Counted from the first letter of the stretch, positions 25,065 through 34,318 are shown. The stretch is 64,000 nt of DNA from Nocardia fluminea (GCF_002846365.1 NZ_PJMW01000002.1:3286001-3350000), one strand, 5' to 3'. Made by a program: numbers and translations. The notes: generated by a model not told the origin, from the letters alone.

Positions 25065-25760
25065 CTATTCAGTCGGTAACTGTGGGTTCACCTCGGCGAA
25101 GGAACTCACCCAAAGGTGGGGTGGGCGTGCGGAGTTGGGTTCGCCGGGGCGGTGTACGCCGACGACGTGCCAGCCCGCGGTGACGGCGGCGTCGAGTTCG
25201 TCGGCGTGGTCGGACAAGAAGAGGATGTCGCGCGGGGGGACGCCGATGCGGGCGGCGATGGACTCGTACGAGGTGGGTTCGCGTTTGGGGCCCGCGGTCA
25301 CCAGGTCGAAGTGGTCGACGATGAGGCCGGACAGATCACCCGCGTCGGCGAAGGTGAACCAATCGCGTTGGTTGCGTTCGGACCCCGAGGAGTAGACGAA
25401 CAGCCGGAACCCGTTGGCGTGCCAGGCTTTCAGGGCGGGGGCCACGTCGTCGAAGAAGCGGCCGTGTAGTGCGCCGGCGCGGAATCCCTGCGCGCAGATC
25501 GCGCCCTGCGCCGTCTTGAGGGGTTCGGCTTTGACGTCGGTCTCCAGCCAGCCGCGCAGGATCTCGGCTACCCGGTCGGCACCGGCGTCGGGCTCACCGG
25601 CGAGGGCGCGGGTCGCGGTGAGAACCGAATCCGCTGTGCCGTCGGTGTTCTCGGCCAGCCAGGCGGGCAGGTGGGCGGCGGTGTAGCCGTAGAGGTCGGT
25701 GCGGACCGCGTCGGTGGGGCTGGTGGTGCCCTCGATGTCGAGGACGATCGCGCGGGTCAC
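25065..25760 (-). CDS. mtnC: Enolase-phosphatase E1 (methionine salvage)
   Basis: A 231-residue HAD-superfamily enzyme. Motif I is the MtnC variant VLDIEGTT (usual pattern DIEGTT), motif II is the Ser of LFVYSSGSERNQ, and motif IV is FLSDHADELDAA. It enolises and then dephosphorylates 2,3-diketo-5-methylthiopentyl-1-phosphate to acireductone, the substrate of MtnD. Its GTG overlaps the mtnD stop as GTGA, so the two are translationally coupled. Last gene of the mtn operon. Confidence 0.92.
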   Translation of the reverse strand: MTRAIVLDIEGTTSPTDAVRTDLYGYTAAHLPAWLAENTDGTADSVLTATRALAGEPDAGADRVAEILRGWLETDVKAEPLKTAQGAICAQGFRAGALHGRFFDDVAPALKAWHANGFRLFVYSSGSERNQRDWFTFADAGDLSGLIVDHFDLVTAGPKREPTSYESIAARIGVPPRDILFLSDHADELDAAVTAGWHVVGVHRPGEPNSARPPHLWVSSFAEVNPQLPTE

Positions 25761-26326
25761 GCGAGCAGTTCGTCGAGCGTCGGGAAGCCGGCGCTGATCT
25801 TGTCGCCGGTGAAGTCGCCGATCCAGCCGTCGGCCTCCTCGAAGAAGCGCAGGGCGATGAAGTCGGGGGTGGTGCCCATGTCGAACCAGTGCAGTGTGCC
25901 CGCGGGGACGGAGAGCAGGTCGCCCGCCTCGCAGACCGTCGCGAGCACCGCGTCGCCCACGTGCAGGTAGAAGCAGCCGCGGCCCGCGGCGAAGAAACGC
26001 ACCTCGTCCTCGGCGTGGCGGTGCTCGTCGAGGAACTTCGCGCGCGCACCGGCGGCGGTGGCGGGCCATGCCGGGTTGTCGGCGTCGGGGTGGATGCGGG
26101 CGACGTCGATGTGCTGGTAGCGGCCCGAGGCGTTGAGCTCGGCGATCTGCGGGCCGTAGTGGGCGAGCAGGGCGTCGGAGTCCGTGGCGGCGGCGTCGGC
26201 GAGCACCTCCCAGTGGGAGTACGCGATGCCGTGCTGGGCCAGCTCGGCGCCGATCTCGGTGGGGTCGGTGGTGCGCACCCGGACGTCGGCGGCGTTGTCG
26301 GCGGCCATCACTTGCAGCAGGGTCAT
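25757..26326 (-). CDS. mtnD: Acireductone dioxygenase
   Basis: A 189-residue cupin. The metal ligands are in FLDEHRHAEDEVRFF (His, His, Glu), with the last His in AGTLHWFDMG. With Fe it converts acireductone to 2-keto-4-methylthiobutyrate, the methionine precursor. With Ni the family makes CO and methylthiopropionate instead. ATG 26326 overlaps the stop of the mtnA-mtnB fusion. An in-frame start further upstream lies inside that gene and was rejected. Confidence 0.93.
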   Translation of the reverse strand: MTLLQVMAADNAADVRVRTTDPTEIGAELAQHGIAYSHWEVLADAAATDSDALLAHYGPQIAELNASGRYQHIDVARIHPDADNPAWPATAAGARAKFLDEHRHAEDEVRFFAAGRGCFYLHVGDAVLATVCEAGDLLSVPAGTLHWFDMGTTPDFIALRFFEEADGWIGDFTGDKISAGFPTLDELLA

Positions 26327-28158
26327 GTCGGTCCGATCTCGAGGGGCGTGGCGTCGGTACGCCCGGTGCGAGTGATCAACTCGCACAGGGCTTCCAGGCA
26401 TTCGGCGCGATCACGCGCCTGGGCGAGAGTGTCACCCCAGGTGGTGATCCCGTGCCCGGTGATGAACAGAATCGGTGGGGCATCGGGCTTTTCGCGAAGG
26501 TAGGTGTCGATGTCGGCGCCGATGCGCGCCACCTCCGGCCAGTTCGGGAACACCGGGATCACGACCGTCGACGGGTCCGCCAGCCCGAATCCCTTGAGCA
26601 GTTCGAAGCCGCTGATCCGCAGGGGCGTCACCGCGTCGCCGGGCCGCGCGGCGGTGGTCGCCAGCGCGGTCGCGAAAGGCGAGTGCACGTGCACGACCGC
26701 GCCTGCGGGGCGAGTGCGGTAGACGGCGGTGTGAATGCTGGTCTCCGCGGAGGGTTTCCGGCGCTGGCCAGCGTGCGCGGTGGTGTCCGCGATCCCGACG
26801 AGCACAGTATCGTCGGCGCTCAGTTCACCTTTGGACAACCCGCTGGCAGTGATGAGTAACGCGGGCCATGCGCCCGCGCCGACCGCCACGGGCGAGGACG
26901 GTGTCTCGACCCGCACCGAGATATTGCCGGCCGTACCCGGCATCCATCCTCGTTCATAGAGCTGACGCGCGATGGTGGCGATCGCCCGGCCCTGTTCGCC
27001 GAAAGCCGGTGTGCGCGAGTTTTCCGGCGGATCGTCGTGTGCGGTGACGGCCGATCGGCTGCCCGGTTCGGCGGCGGCGATCGCCCGGCCCTGTGCGTCG
27101 AACGAGTTCGAATTGCGGTAGACGACACCGTTTTCCGTGACCACCGCGGTGACGAGGTCGGTGGGTGTCACGTCGAAGGCCGGGTTGAACACCGCGGTGT
27201 CCGCCGGTGCGGTTGCGACGCCGCCGAATCCGGTCACCTCGGCGGCGGCCCGCTGCTCCACCACGATCTGCGCGCCGGTCGCCATCGCGGTATCGCGGGT
27301 GGACTCCGGGGCGACCACGATGAACGGGATGCCGTGGTGGCGGGCGGCCAGGGCCAGAGCGAAGGTGCCGATCTTGTTGGCGACATCGCCGTTGGCGGTG
27401 ATCCGGTCCGCGCCGACGAGCACGGCGTCGACCTGACCGGTCGCCATCGCCCAGGCGGCGGCGGAGTCGATGGTCAGGCGATGCGGAATGCCCGCCTCCG
27501 CCAGTTCCCACGCGGTGAGCCGGGCGCCTTGGAGCAGCGGGCGGGTCTCGTCGACGATCACGTCCGCGACGGCACCGCGCTCGTGCAGCACCCGCAACGC
27601 CCCGATCGCGGTGCCTACCGCGCTGGTGGCCAGCCGACCGGTATTGCAGTGCGTGAGCAAACGCAGTGGCCGCTCACCGCACAGGCGCTGCACCAGGTCG
27701 GCGGCGTGGGTGGCGGCGGCCAGGTTGACCCGCGCGTCCTCGGCGAGCAGGTCGAGGGTCTCGGCCAGCACCGCGTCGGCGCCCTCGGCGATCCGGGCCC
27801 GCACCCGATCCACGGCCCAGGCCAGGTTGACAGCGGTCGGCCGGGCGGCGGCGATCCGGTCGGCCTCGGCCTGCGCGGCGACCACATCCACCACGCCGAC
27901 CGCCTGACGACTCGCATCGCCGATCGGTCGGCCGGGCGCGTCCACCGGGCTGTCGTGCGTGTGCGCCCTGGTCGCGATGACCACGCCGAACGCGCCCGCG
28001 ATCCCGATCGCCGGGGCGCCGCGAATGGCGAGGGTGGTGATCGCCTCGATGATCTCGTCGACGGTGCGCAGGCGCAGTTCCCGCACTTCGTGCGGCAGTC
28101 CGCGCTGGTCGATGGTGACGAGCGCACCGTCGTCCCAGATCAGGGAACTGTCGTCCAT
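26323..28158 (-). CDS. mtnAB: MtnA-MtnB fusion: methylthioribose-1-P isomerase / methylthioribulose-1-P dehydratase
   Basis: A 611-residue bifunctional protein. Residues about 1-350 are MtnA: RGAPAIGIAGAFG, catalytic Cys in LLTHCNTGRLAT, catalytic Asp in VGADRITANGDVANKIGT. Residues about 395-605 are MtnB, a class II aldolase-fold zinc enzyme: AGNISVR, zinc His pair in VVHVHSPFA and the third His in FITGHGITTWG. Together they perform consecutive steps from 5-methylthioribose-1-phosphate to the diketone used by MtnC. A 45-residue linker between them is Asn/Ser/Pro-rich. Both active sites look complete. mtnP and mtnK are not in the window. The 120-base leader shows no riboswitch I can identify. 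Confidence 0.92.
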   Translation of the reverse strand: MDDSSLIWDDGALVTIDQRGLPHEVRELRLRTVDEIIEAITTLAIRGAPAIGIAGAFGVVIATRAHTHDSPVDAPGRPIGDASRQAVGVVDVVAAQAEADRIAAARPTAVNLAWAVDRVRARIAEGADAVLAETLDLLAEDARVNLAAATHAADLVQRLCGERPLRLLTHCNTGRLATSAVGTAIGALRVLHERGAVADVIVDETRPLLQGARLTAWELAEAGIPHRLTIDSAAAWAMATGQVDAVLVGADRITANGDVANKIGTFALALAARHHGIPFIVVAPESTRDTAMATGAQIVVEQRAAAEVTGFGGVATAPADTAVFNPAFDVTPTDLVTAVVTENGVVYRNSNSFDAQGRAIAAAEPGSRSAVTAHDDPPENSRTPAFGEQGRAIATIARQLYERGWMPGTAGNISVRVETPSSPVAVGAGAWPALLITASGLSKGELSADDTVLVGIADTTAHAGQRRKPSAETSIHTAVYRTRPAGAVVHVHSPFATALATTAARPGDAVTPLRISGFELLKGFGLADPSTVVIPVFPNWPEVARIGADIDTYLREKPDAPPILFITGHGITTWGDTLAQARDRAECLEALCELITRTGRTDATPLEIGPT

Positions 28159-28278
28159 CTGCGGTGTCCTGTCTGCGTGGCGTTCCTAGCCGGTAAACGG
28201 TATCCGACCTGGTCGTAGTGCTGTCTCCGGGGGCTGCGCCCGCGCTGAGGTGCGAGCAGTGCGCGAAACGACGCTCGG

Positions 28279-30705
28279 TTACTCCGCGGCGTACTCGGCC
28301 TCGCGTTCCACCGCGTCGATCGTGCGTTGCGGGACCTGAATCGGACCGGGCGTATAGGTGATGGCCCGCAGCGCACCGGTATAGCGGAACGGTCCGCGCC
28401 GCTCGCGCAGATCCCACGAGACCGGTCCGCGCGCGTCGACACCGACGGATATCCCCGTCCACGGCGCCATGCCGACCAGTTGCACCTGGTCGGTGAGTTC
28501 CGCGAGCGGCGTGCCGTCGACCTGGATGGTGAAGTCCCAGCGCAGACGCGGCTCGACGGTGGCTCGCACGGTGATCTCGCGCGTCCCGACGGGCAGCGGC
28601 ACACCGACCGCCGCGTACCGCCCGTAGCTGTTCACTCCGAGCACCACTTCACCGTCCTCGATGTAGAGCAGATACCCGCCGAGCGGGTCGCCGTGCGCCA
28701 CCAGCACGCCCTCGTCACCGAGCTGGAATCCGGCCGGCTCGGCACCGGCCGGTGCCGCGGTATCGCGTGCCGCGCCCGGGTCACCCGCAGTCGCCGCGGC
28801 GGGCTGCCGAACCCCGGTCAGATCAGCGGTGATGGTGAAGTCGCGGTAGGCGATGAGGCGCTGGGAGCGGTAGCGCTCCAGGGTGGGAGTACCGGGCAGA
28901 AGCCGCACCGGCGCCGCGAAGCGCGCTTCCTCGGGGCGACGGCGGAACAGGTCGGCGCGAGTCAGGAGCGGAAACACCGTGTTGGCCCACGCGGATTCGT
29001 CCCAAGCGGCGGCGAGTTCGGCTGCCTTGTCCGGATATTGCTCCGAAAGATCGTGCAGTTCGGTGGGATCGGCACGTACGTCGAACAGTTGCCAGTTCGG
29101 GGCGTCGATGTCGGCGTCGGAATCGTGCAGCGACAGCAGTTTCCAACCGTCGCGGTAGAACCCACGGTGACCGGTCATCTCCGAATACTGCTCGGTGTGG
29201 CGCGTCGGTGCGGCCTGATCGCGCAACAGCTCGGCAGCGGAGACGCCGTCGAAGTCTTTGGCAGGCAGTCCGTTGCGCACCGAAGGACGGTCCAGACCCG
29301 CCAGGTCGAGCAGGGTGGGCGCGAGATCGGTGACGTAGGCGTATTCGTGGCGGATGCCGGGGTCGGTGCCGGTGCGCGGCAACCCCTTCGGCCACGACAC
29401 GACCAGCGGCACCCGCACGCCGCCCGCGAAGGTCTGGCCCTTGTAGAACCGGAACGGGGTATTGGACGCCTGGCCCCAGCCTCTCGGGTAGTGCACCCCC
29501 AGCTTCGCGGTGCCGATCAGGTCCTCGTCGTGCGCGACATCGCCCACCCAGTCGGGATCGTCGACGTGCGCGAACTCGGCGAAATAGGAGCGTGTGCCCT
29601 CCGGTCCGCCCTCGGCGGTGCCGCCGTTGTCGGAGGTGAACACGATGATGGTGTTGTCGAGTTCGCCGAGGTCCTCGAGCAGGTCGACGATGCGCCCCAG
29701 GCTCTGGTCGATGCTGTCGACCATGCCCGCGTACACCTCCATGTACTTGGCGTAGCGGCGCCGCTCGTCAGCGGTCAGTGAATCCCATTCCGCCGCTTCG
29801 TAACCCGGCTCGGTATTGCGCGGCTTCTGTTCCGTGCCGGGTGGGAACAAGCCCTGGGCCAGCTGTTCGGCGAAGCGTCGTCTGCGCAGTTCGTCCCAGC
29901 CCTGGTCGTAGCGACCCCGGTACTTGGCCTGATCCTCGGCCTTGGCTTGCAACGGCCCGTGCATCGCCACGTGCGCGAAGTACAGGAAGAACGGTTTCTC
30001 CGCGTCGTGCGCGCGCAGGTCCTTGATGTAGGACAGGGCTTTGTCGGTGAGATCGTCGGTGAGGTAGTAGCCCTCCGGATACTCCTCCACATCGACCACC
30101 GAGCTGTCCGAGACCAGCTGATTGGGGTAGTAGAAGGAGTTCAGGCCCTCCAGCGACCCGTAGTAGCGGTCGAATCCGCGCTGGGTCGGCCACGAGTCCC
30201 GGTGTGCGGACGGGTTCATCGTGGCGTCGCGCACCAGGTGCCATTTGCCCACCGCGTAGGTGGCGTAGCCGTTGCCGCGCAGTATCTCCGGCAGCGTGAG
30301 CACGTCGTCGGCCAGTTCGAGACGCAGACCCGGGTAGCCGGGATCGGCGTTGGCCACGAAACCGAAACCCGCGCGGTGGGAGTTGATTCCGGTCAGCAGC
30401 GCCGCGCGCGAGGGCGAGCACAGCGGCGTCGTGTGGTAGTTCGACAGCCGTACCCCCTGTGCTGCGAGACGGTCCAGGGTCGGGGTCTCGATCTCCGAAC
30501 CGAACGGGCCGATATCGCTGTAGCCCATGTCGTCCACGAGCACGACGACGATGTTCGGCGCACCGGCGGGCGCGGTGGGTGGATAGGTCCAGTCAGGGGT
30601 CGACTCCGCGGACGTGCGACCGGCCTCGCCGCCGAAGGATGCGTAACCGCGAGCATGGGGTGGAACAGGCATTCTGGCAGTAAAGGCGACATATTCGCTG
30701 GTCAC
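28279..30705 (-). CDS. Arylsulfatase
   Basis: An 808-residue type I sulfatase. The metal site is in VVLVDDMGYSD near residue 56, and the formylglycine motif CSPSR is in LCSPSRAALLTG near residue 95. GKWHL and FTSDNGG contribute His/Asp metal ligands. The last 230 residues, beyond the usual sulfatase core, are beta-rich and may form a substrate-binding domain. There is no signal peptide. It releases sulfate from aryl or alkyl sulfate esters after Cys oxidation by formylglycine-generating enzyme. The start is uncertain: GTG 30705 or ATG 30672. It sits between methionine-salvage genes and a divergent importer that appears to be cysteine-controlled, suggesting sulfur scavenging. Confidence 0.9.
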   Translation of the reverse strand: MTSEYVAFTARMPVPPHARGYASFGGEAGRTSAESTPDWTYPPTAPAGAPNIVVVLVDDMGYSDIGPFGSEIETPTLDRLAAQGVRLSNYHTTPLCSPSRAALLTGINSHRAGFGFVANADPGYPGLRLELADDVLTLPEILRGNGYATYAVGKWHLVRDATMNPSAHRDSWPTQRGFDRYYGSLEGLNSFYYPNQLVSDSSVVDVEEYPEGYYLTDDLTDKALSYIKDLRAHDAEKPFFLYFAHVAMHGPLQAKAEDQAKYRGRYDQGWDELRRRRFAEQLAQGLFPPGTEQKPRNTEPGYEAAEWDSLTADERRRYAKYMEVYAGMVDSIDQSLGRIVDLLEDLGELDNTIIVFTSDNGGTAEGGPEGTRSYFAEFAHVDDPDWVGDVAHDEDLIGTAKLGVHYPRGWGQASNTPFRFYKGQTFAGGVRVPLVVSWPKGLPRTGTDPGIRHEYAYVTDLAPTLLDLAGLDRPSVRNGLPAKDFDGVSAAELLRDQAAPTRHTEQYSEMTGHRGFYRDGWKLLSLHDSDADIDAPNWQLFDVRADPTELHDLSEQYPDKAAELAAAWDESAWANTVFPLLTRADLFRRRPEEARFAAPVRLLPGTPTLERYRSQRLIAYRDFTITADLTGVRQPAAATAGDPGAARDTAAPAGAEPAGFQLGDEGVLVAHGDPLGGYLLYIEDGEVVLGVNSYGRYAAVGVPLPVGTREITVRATVEPRLRWDFTIQVDGTPLAELTDQVQLVGMAPWTGISVGVDARGPVSWDLRERRGPFRYTGALRAITYTPGPIQVPQRTIDAVEREAEYAAE

Positions 30706-30734
30706 CAGGGTTATGTGCAGTGTGCGTGGAATCG

Positions 30735-30763
30735 GTGACCGGTGTGCCGCAACTTGTTAGCGT
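30735..30763 (+). promoter_or_regulatory. Promoter of the cysteine-leader/ABC importer operon
   Basis: GTGACC (30735-30740), a 17-base spacer, and TAGCGT (30758-30763). The first base of the leader-peptide GTG is eight bases after the -10 box, so the transcript probably starts at the start codon (leaderless). Confidence 0.55.
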
Positions 30764-30770
30764 CACTGCC

Positions 30771-30824
30771 GTGCCCACGAATCAGCCACCCTGCTGCTGT
30801 TCGTGTCGCGTCCTGCGCGGCTGA
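30771..30824 (+). CDS. Cysteine-rich leader peptide (attenuator uORF)
   Basis: A 17-codon frame encodes MPTNQPPCCCSCRVLRG with GTG start and TGA stop. Four of five consecutive codons are Cys (TGC TGC TGT, Ser, TGT). Mycobacteria use leaderless upstream ORFs with condensed poly-Cys tracts to sense Cys-tRNA supply and control sulfur-acquisition genes. This one has the same form, and the promoter is placed for a leaderless start. A CGAACG/CGTTCG hairpin (30825-30843) begins right after the stop. It lies 110 bases before the ABC importer operon, so ribosome stalling on low cysteine should raise importer expression. The regulation is inferred. Confidence 0.65.
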   Translation: MPTNQPPCCCSCRVLRG

Positions 30825-30933
30825 CGAACGCCCCCGACGTTCGCGGCCGATGCGATGTGTTCCCTTTCCGCGGTGCGCTGTGCACCCTCCTCGGCCCGCC
30901 GCGCGGGTCGATGCGTCTTCGAGGATCTCCACG

Positions 30934-32511
30934 ATGAATTCGACCTCCAGTGGCTTCGGCCGCCGAAACTTCCTGCGCACCAGCGGCATCGCCGCAGCCG
31001 CCATCTTCGGCGGTGCCGCGCTGGCAGCCTGCACCTCGGCGGTCTCGGAACAGAAGGCGGGCGGGGACGACGCCACACCGGTGCGCGGCGGCACCCTGAA
31101 GGTCGGAATCCGTGAGGACCTGGTGCCGGCGAATCTGCTCACCAACACCGCCGCGACCCCGATCGTGATCGGCCTGGTCTACGAGTCGCTGATCCGCTAC
31201 CCGAACGACACACTCGACCCGAAACCCTTATTGGCCAAGTCGTGGCAGCTCGCCGCCGACGGTCGTTCGCTGAGCCTGGACCTGCGCGACGACGTGAAGT
31301 TCCATTCCGGCCGGCCCTTCACGGCCAAGGACGTGGAGTTCTCACTGCGCACCTACGCCGACGCCAAATGGTCGGCGCAGCTGCGCAGTTCCGCCGCCGC
31401 CGTCACCGGCTTCGACATCGTCTCGCCGACGCGGATCGTGTTGCGGCTCGCCCATCCGCTGAGCAACATCTACGACCTGCTCGACACCGTGCCGATCCTG
31501 GACAGTGAGACCGCGGACAAGCTCGGCACCGGCGACACCTACATCGGTACCGGCCCGTTCAAATATGTCCAGCGTGTGCCGAATTCGCAGTTGATCTTCG
31601 AGAAGAACCCGGACTACTGGATCCCCGAGCGCCCCTATCTAGACCGGGTCGAGGTCTCGATCATTCCCGACCCGAACGCCTTGCTCAACGCGCTGAAGTC
31701 CGGTCAGATCGCCGCGGCGCGCGAGCTCAGCTACCGCGATGCCGAAAACCTCGGCAAGAGCGGCGGATACACGGTGCACGACCTCGAAGGCGCCGAATTG
31801 CAAGCCTATGTCGGGGTCAATGTGACCGAACCCGCGCTGGCCGATGTCCGGGTCCGTCAGGCCATCGCCTACTCGCTCGACCGCGAACGCATCATCAACG
31901 AGGTGTTCCGCGGGGCGGGGTATCCGCTGAACGTGCCGTGGCCCAAGAATTCGCCCGCCTTCGACGAATCTCGCAACACCAAGTACAGCCGCGATCTCCC
32001 GAAGGCGAAGCAGCTGCTCGACCAGTCGGCCAGGCCGCCCAAGCTGCCGCTCACCTTCGCGCCGGGCTACGGCGAGGTCGCCCAGATCGTGCAGGCCAAC
32101 CTCGCCGACGTGGGCATCGAAGTCGAACTCGACCCGGTCGACGCCGCTACCTTCGTCAAGCAGCTCACCGGGCAGCAGTTCCGTGGCCTCTGGGTCACCG
32201 ACCACTCGTGGGCGCAGTTCGTCCCGTCGACGCTCACGGTGAGCGCCTACCCGTTCAACGCCCGCCGCAATGCCTCGCGCTACGACTCGCCCGCCTATAC
32301 CGCGGCCGCCGACACCGCCTGGCAGTTGGCACAGGGCACCGGACCGGAAGCGGTGCGCGCGTACCAGGCAGTCACCGACCAGCTGCTCGAAGGGCTGTTC
32401 CTGATCGAGATCGGCGTGCGTTTCCAGCAGTACTCCACCGTCAACAAGGTGCACGGTTTCGCCTGGACCAAGCGGCGCGAACCCGTCCTCACCGACACCT
32501 TCCTGTCATGA
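30934..32511 (+). CDS. ABC transporter substrate-binding lipoprotein (peptide/nickel family)
   Basis: A 525-residue family 5 solute-binding protein. The N-terminus has a twin-arginine signal (GRRNFLR, residues 9-15), a hydrophobic stretch and a lipobox LAAC (30-33), so it is probably exported by Tat and lipid-anchored. The body matches DppA/OppA/GsiB-type proteins: RGGTLKVGIRED, YESLIRYPNDTLDPKPLLAKSW, then RDDVKFHSGRPFTAKDV. GAGGAT precedes the ATG. First gene of a four-gene importer operon behind the cysteine leader peptide. Candidate ligands are sulfur-containing peptides such as glutathione, by inference from that leader. Confidence 0.9.
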   Translation: MNSTSSGFGRRNFLRTSGIAAAAIFGGAALAACTSAVSEQKAGGDDATPVRGGTLKVGIREDLVPANLLTNTAATPIVIGLVYESLIRYPNDTLDPKPLLAKSWQLAADGRSLSLDLRDDVKFHSGRPFTAKDVEFSLRTYADAKWSAQLRSSAAAVTGFDIVSPTRIVLRLAHPLSNIYDLLDTVPILDSETADKLGTGDTYIGTGPFKYVQRVPNSQLIFEKNPDYWIPERPYLDRVEVSIIPDPNALLNALKSGQIAAARELSYRDAENLGKSGGYTVHDLEGAELQAYVGVNVTEPALADVRVRQAIAYSLDRERIINEVFRGAGYPLNVPWPKNSPAFDESRNTKYSRDLPKAKQLLDQSARPPKLPLTFAPGYGEVAQIVQANLADVGIEVELDPVDAATFVKQLTGQQFRGLWVTDHSWAQFVPSTLTVSAYPFNARRNASRYDSPAYTAAADTAWQLAQGTGPEAVRAYQAVTDQLLEGLFLIEIGVRFQQYSTVNKVHGFAWTKRREPVLTDTFLS

Positions 32512-33467
32512 CGCGCTATCTGCTGCACCGGCTGCCCTCGGCGCTGCTGGTGCTGTTCGGCGCCTCGGTGCTGATCTTCCTGCTGCTACGGCTCGTGCCC
32601 GGTGATCCCGCCACCATTCTGGCGGGCAACGACGCGACCCCGCAGACCATCGAGGTGATCCGCCACCAGCTCGGCCTCGACCGAGCCGTCCCGGTGCAGT
32701 ATCTGCACTGGCTCGGCGACGTGCTCACCCTCGACCTCGGCCGCTCCTACATCATCGGCGGGGAGATCACCGACCTGGTGGGCCGCGGGCTCACCAACAC
32801 GCTGGTGCTCACGGTGACCGCACTGCTGTTGGCCGTGCTCGTCAGCCTGGTCGTGTCGGTGGCATCGGTGCTGTGGCCGAGCCGCTGGCTCGATACCGTT
32901 GTCGCCGCCGCCAATACGATCGCGGTCGCCCTGCCCACGTTCGTGGTGGGACCGCTGCTGGTTCTGGTTTTCGCCATCGCGATTCCGGTGTTGCCCGCGG
33001 GCGGGGTGCCGCCGGACGGCTTCATCGCGCGGCCCGATATCGCCGTGCAGTACCTGCTGCTGCCCGCGATCTGCCTGGCGCTGCCGGTCTCGGCGGCGCT
33101 CACCCGGTTCCTCACCGAGGCGCTGCGCACCGAACTCGCGAAACAGTATGTGCTCACCGCGCGTTCACTCGGCATCGGATATCGCGAGATCGTCACCCGT
33201 GGCGCACTGCGCAACGCGCTGCCGACCATGCTCACCGTGCTCGGCATCCAGACCGGGCAGCTGCTCGGCGGTGCGGTGCTGGTGGAGGCGGCCTTCGTGT
33301 GGCCGGGGATCGGGCAGCTCATCGAGCAGGGGATCAGTCGTCGTGACTACCCGCTCGTGCAGGTGCTGTTGCTGTTGTCGGTGGCGGTGTTCGTGGTGAT
33401 CCAGCTGATCACCGATGTCGCGCACGCGTGGCTGGACCCGCGGATTCGCATCGGAGGACGCTCGTGA
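32508..33467 (+). CDS. ABC transporter permease (DppB/GsiC type)
   Basis: A 319-residue inner-membrane permease with six predicted membrane segments. The start MTRYLLHRLPSALLVLFGAS and the segment LVPGDPATILAGNDATPQTIEVIRHQ are typical of the DppB family. The EAA-type coupling loop is in TARSLGIGYREIVTRGALRNALP. Its ATG overlaps the stop of the binding-protein gene as ATGA. It pairs with the next permease. Confidence 0.92.
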   Translation: MTRYLLHRLPSALLVLFGASVLIFLLLRLVPGDPATILAGNDATPQTIEVIRHQLGLDRAVPVQYLHWLGDVLTLDLGRSYIIGGEITDLVGRGLTNTLVLTVTALLLAVLVSLVVSVASVLWPSRWLDTVVAAANTIAVALPTFVVGPLLVLVFAIAIPVLPAGGVPPDGFIARPDIAVQYLLLPAICLALPVSAALTRFLTEALRTELAKQYVLTARSLGIGYREIVTRGALRNALPTMLTVLGIQTGQLLGGAVLVEAAFVWPGIGQLIEQGISRRDYPLVQVLLLLSVAVFVVIQLITDVAHAWLDPRIRIGGRS

Positions 33468-34318
33468 CGGTCGCGAAAACCGCTATCGCTGAATCAGCAC
33501 GGCACGAGGGGCCGTTGCGCGCACTGCGGCGTGGGCAGGGACTGGCCGGGGTACTGCTGGTCGCCGTGGTGGCGCTGGCCGGGGTGTTCGCCGGGCTGCT
33601 CAGCTCCTACGATCCGCTCACCCAGATCCCCGGCGCCAACCTGCTCGGCCCCAGCGCGCAGCACTGGCTCGGCACCGACCACCTCAATCGCGACGTGGCC
33701 GCCCGGGTGCTCGCCGGTATCCGCATCGACCTGCTGATCGCGCTGCTCGCGGTGCCGATCGGCGCGCTGATCGGGGCGCTGGTCGGGCTGGCCGCCACCG
33801 TCCACCCGATCGCGGACGTGACCGTTCAGCGGGTGTTCGATCTGATCCTCGCCTTCCCCACGCTGATCTTGGGGATCACCCTCGCCGCGATCACCGGGCC
33901 CGGCTGGCACGCGGTGGTCATCGTGATCATCGCCGCCGAGATCCCGATCTTCGGCAGGCAGATCCGCACGGCGGTGCTGGCCGTGCGCGAACAGCCGTTC
34001 GTGGAAGCCGCCGAGGTGATCGGCGCCGACACCTGGTGGACCCTGCGAAAGCACGTGCTGCCCAATGTGCTCGAGCCACTCGGCGTGCAGTTCGCGCTGT
34101 CGCTGTCGGTGGCGGTGTTCATCGAAGGCGCGATGAGCTTCATCGGGATCGGCGTGCTGCCGCCGCAGCCGTCGCTGGGTTCGCTGATCGCAGGCTCGAT
34201 CGCCAACCTCGACGCCAACCCGTGGATCGCGATCGGACCGCTGGTCGTGGTGGCCGCGTTGACGCTCGGATTCCTGTTGATCGCCCAAGCATTGGGCCGG
34301 GCAAGGAGATTGGCATGA
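33464..34318 (+). CDS. ABC transporter permease (DppC/GsiD type)
   Basis: A 284-residue second permease. A DppC-like periplasmic segment HWLGTDHLNRDVAARVLAGI follows the first membrane helix, and the coupling loop is EAAEVIGADTWWTLRKHVLPN. About six hydrophobic segments are seen. The GTG start overlaps the preceding stop as GTGA, and CGGAGGA lies just upstream. Confidence 0.92.
   Translation: MTVAKTAIAESARHEGPLRALRRGQGLAGVLLVAVVALAGVFAGLLSSYDPLTQIPGANLLGPSAQHWLGTDHLNRDVAARVLAGIRIDLLIALLAVPIGALIGALVGLAATVHPIADVTVQRVFDLILAFPTLILGITLAAITGPGWHAVVIVIIAAEIPIFGRQIRTAVLAVREQPFVEAAEVIGADTWWTLRKHVLPNVLEPLGVQFALSLSVAVFIEGAMSFIGIGVLPPQPSLGSLIAGSIANLDANPWIAIGPLVVVAALTLGFLLIAQALGRARRLA

Noticed and set aside
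28159-28278. Possible SAM-type riboswitch or leader peptide before mtnA-mtnB
   Set aside because: I found no conserved core of SAM-I, SAM-II or SAM-IV. The open frame containing FAHCSHL has no start codon and only one Cys.
30593-30778. Cys-rich 61-codon frame on the minus strand over the arylsulfatase start (RICRLYCQNACSTPC)
   Set aside because: It is an alternative frame of the sulfatase's first codons, runs on into the conserved sulfatase N-terminus and has no promoter or ribosome site. It does not resemble a short leader that ends before the gene.
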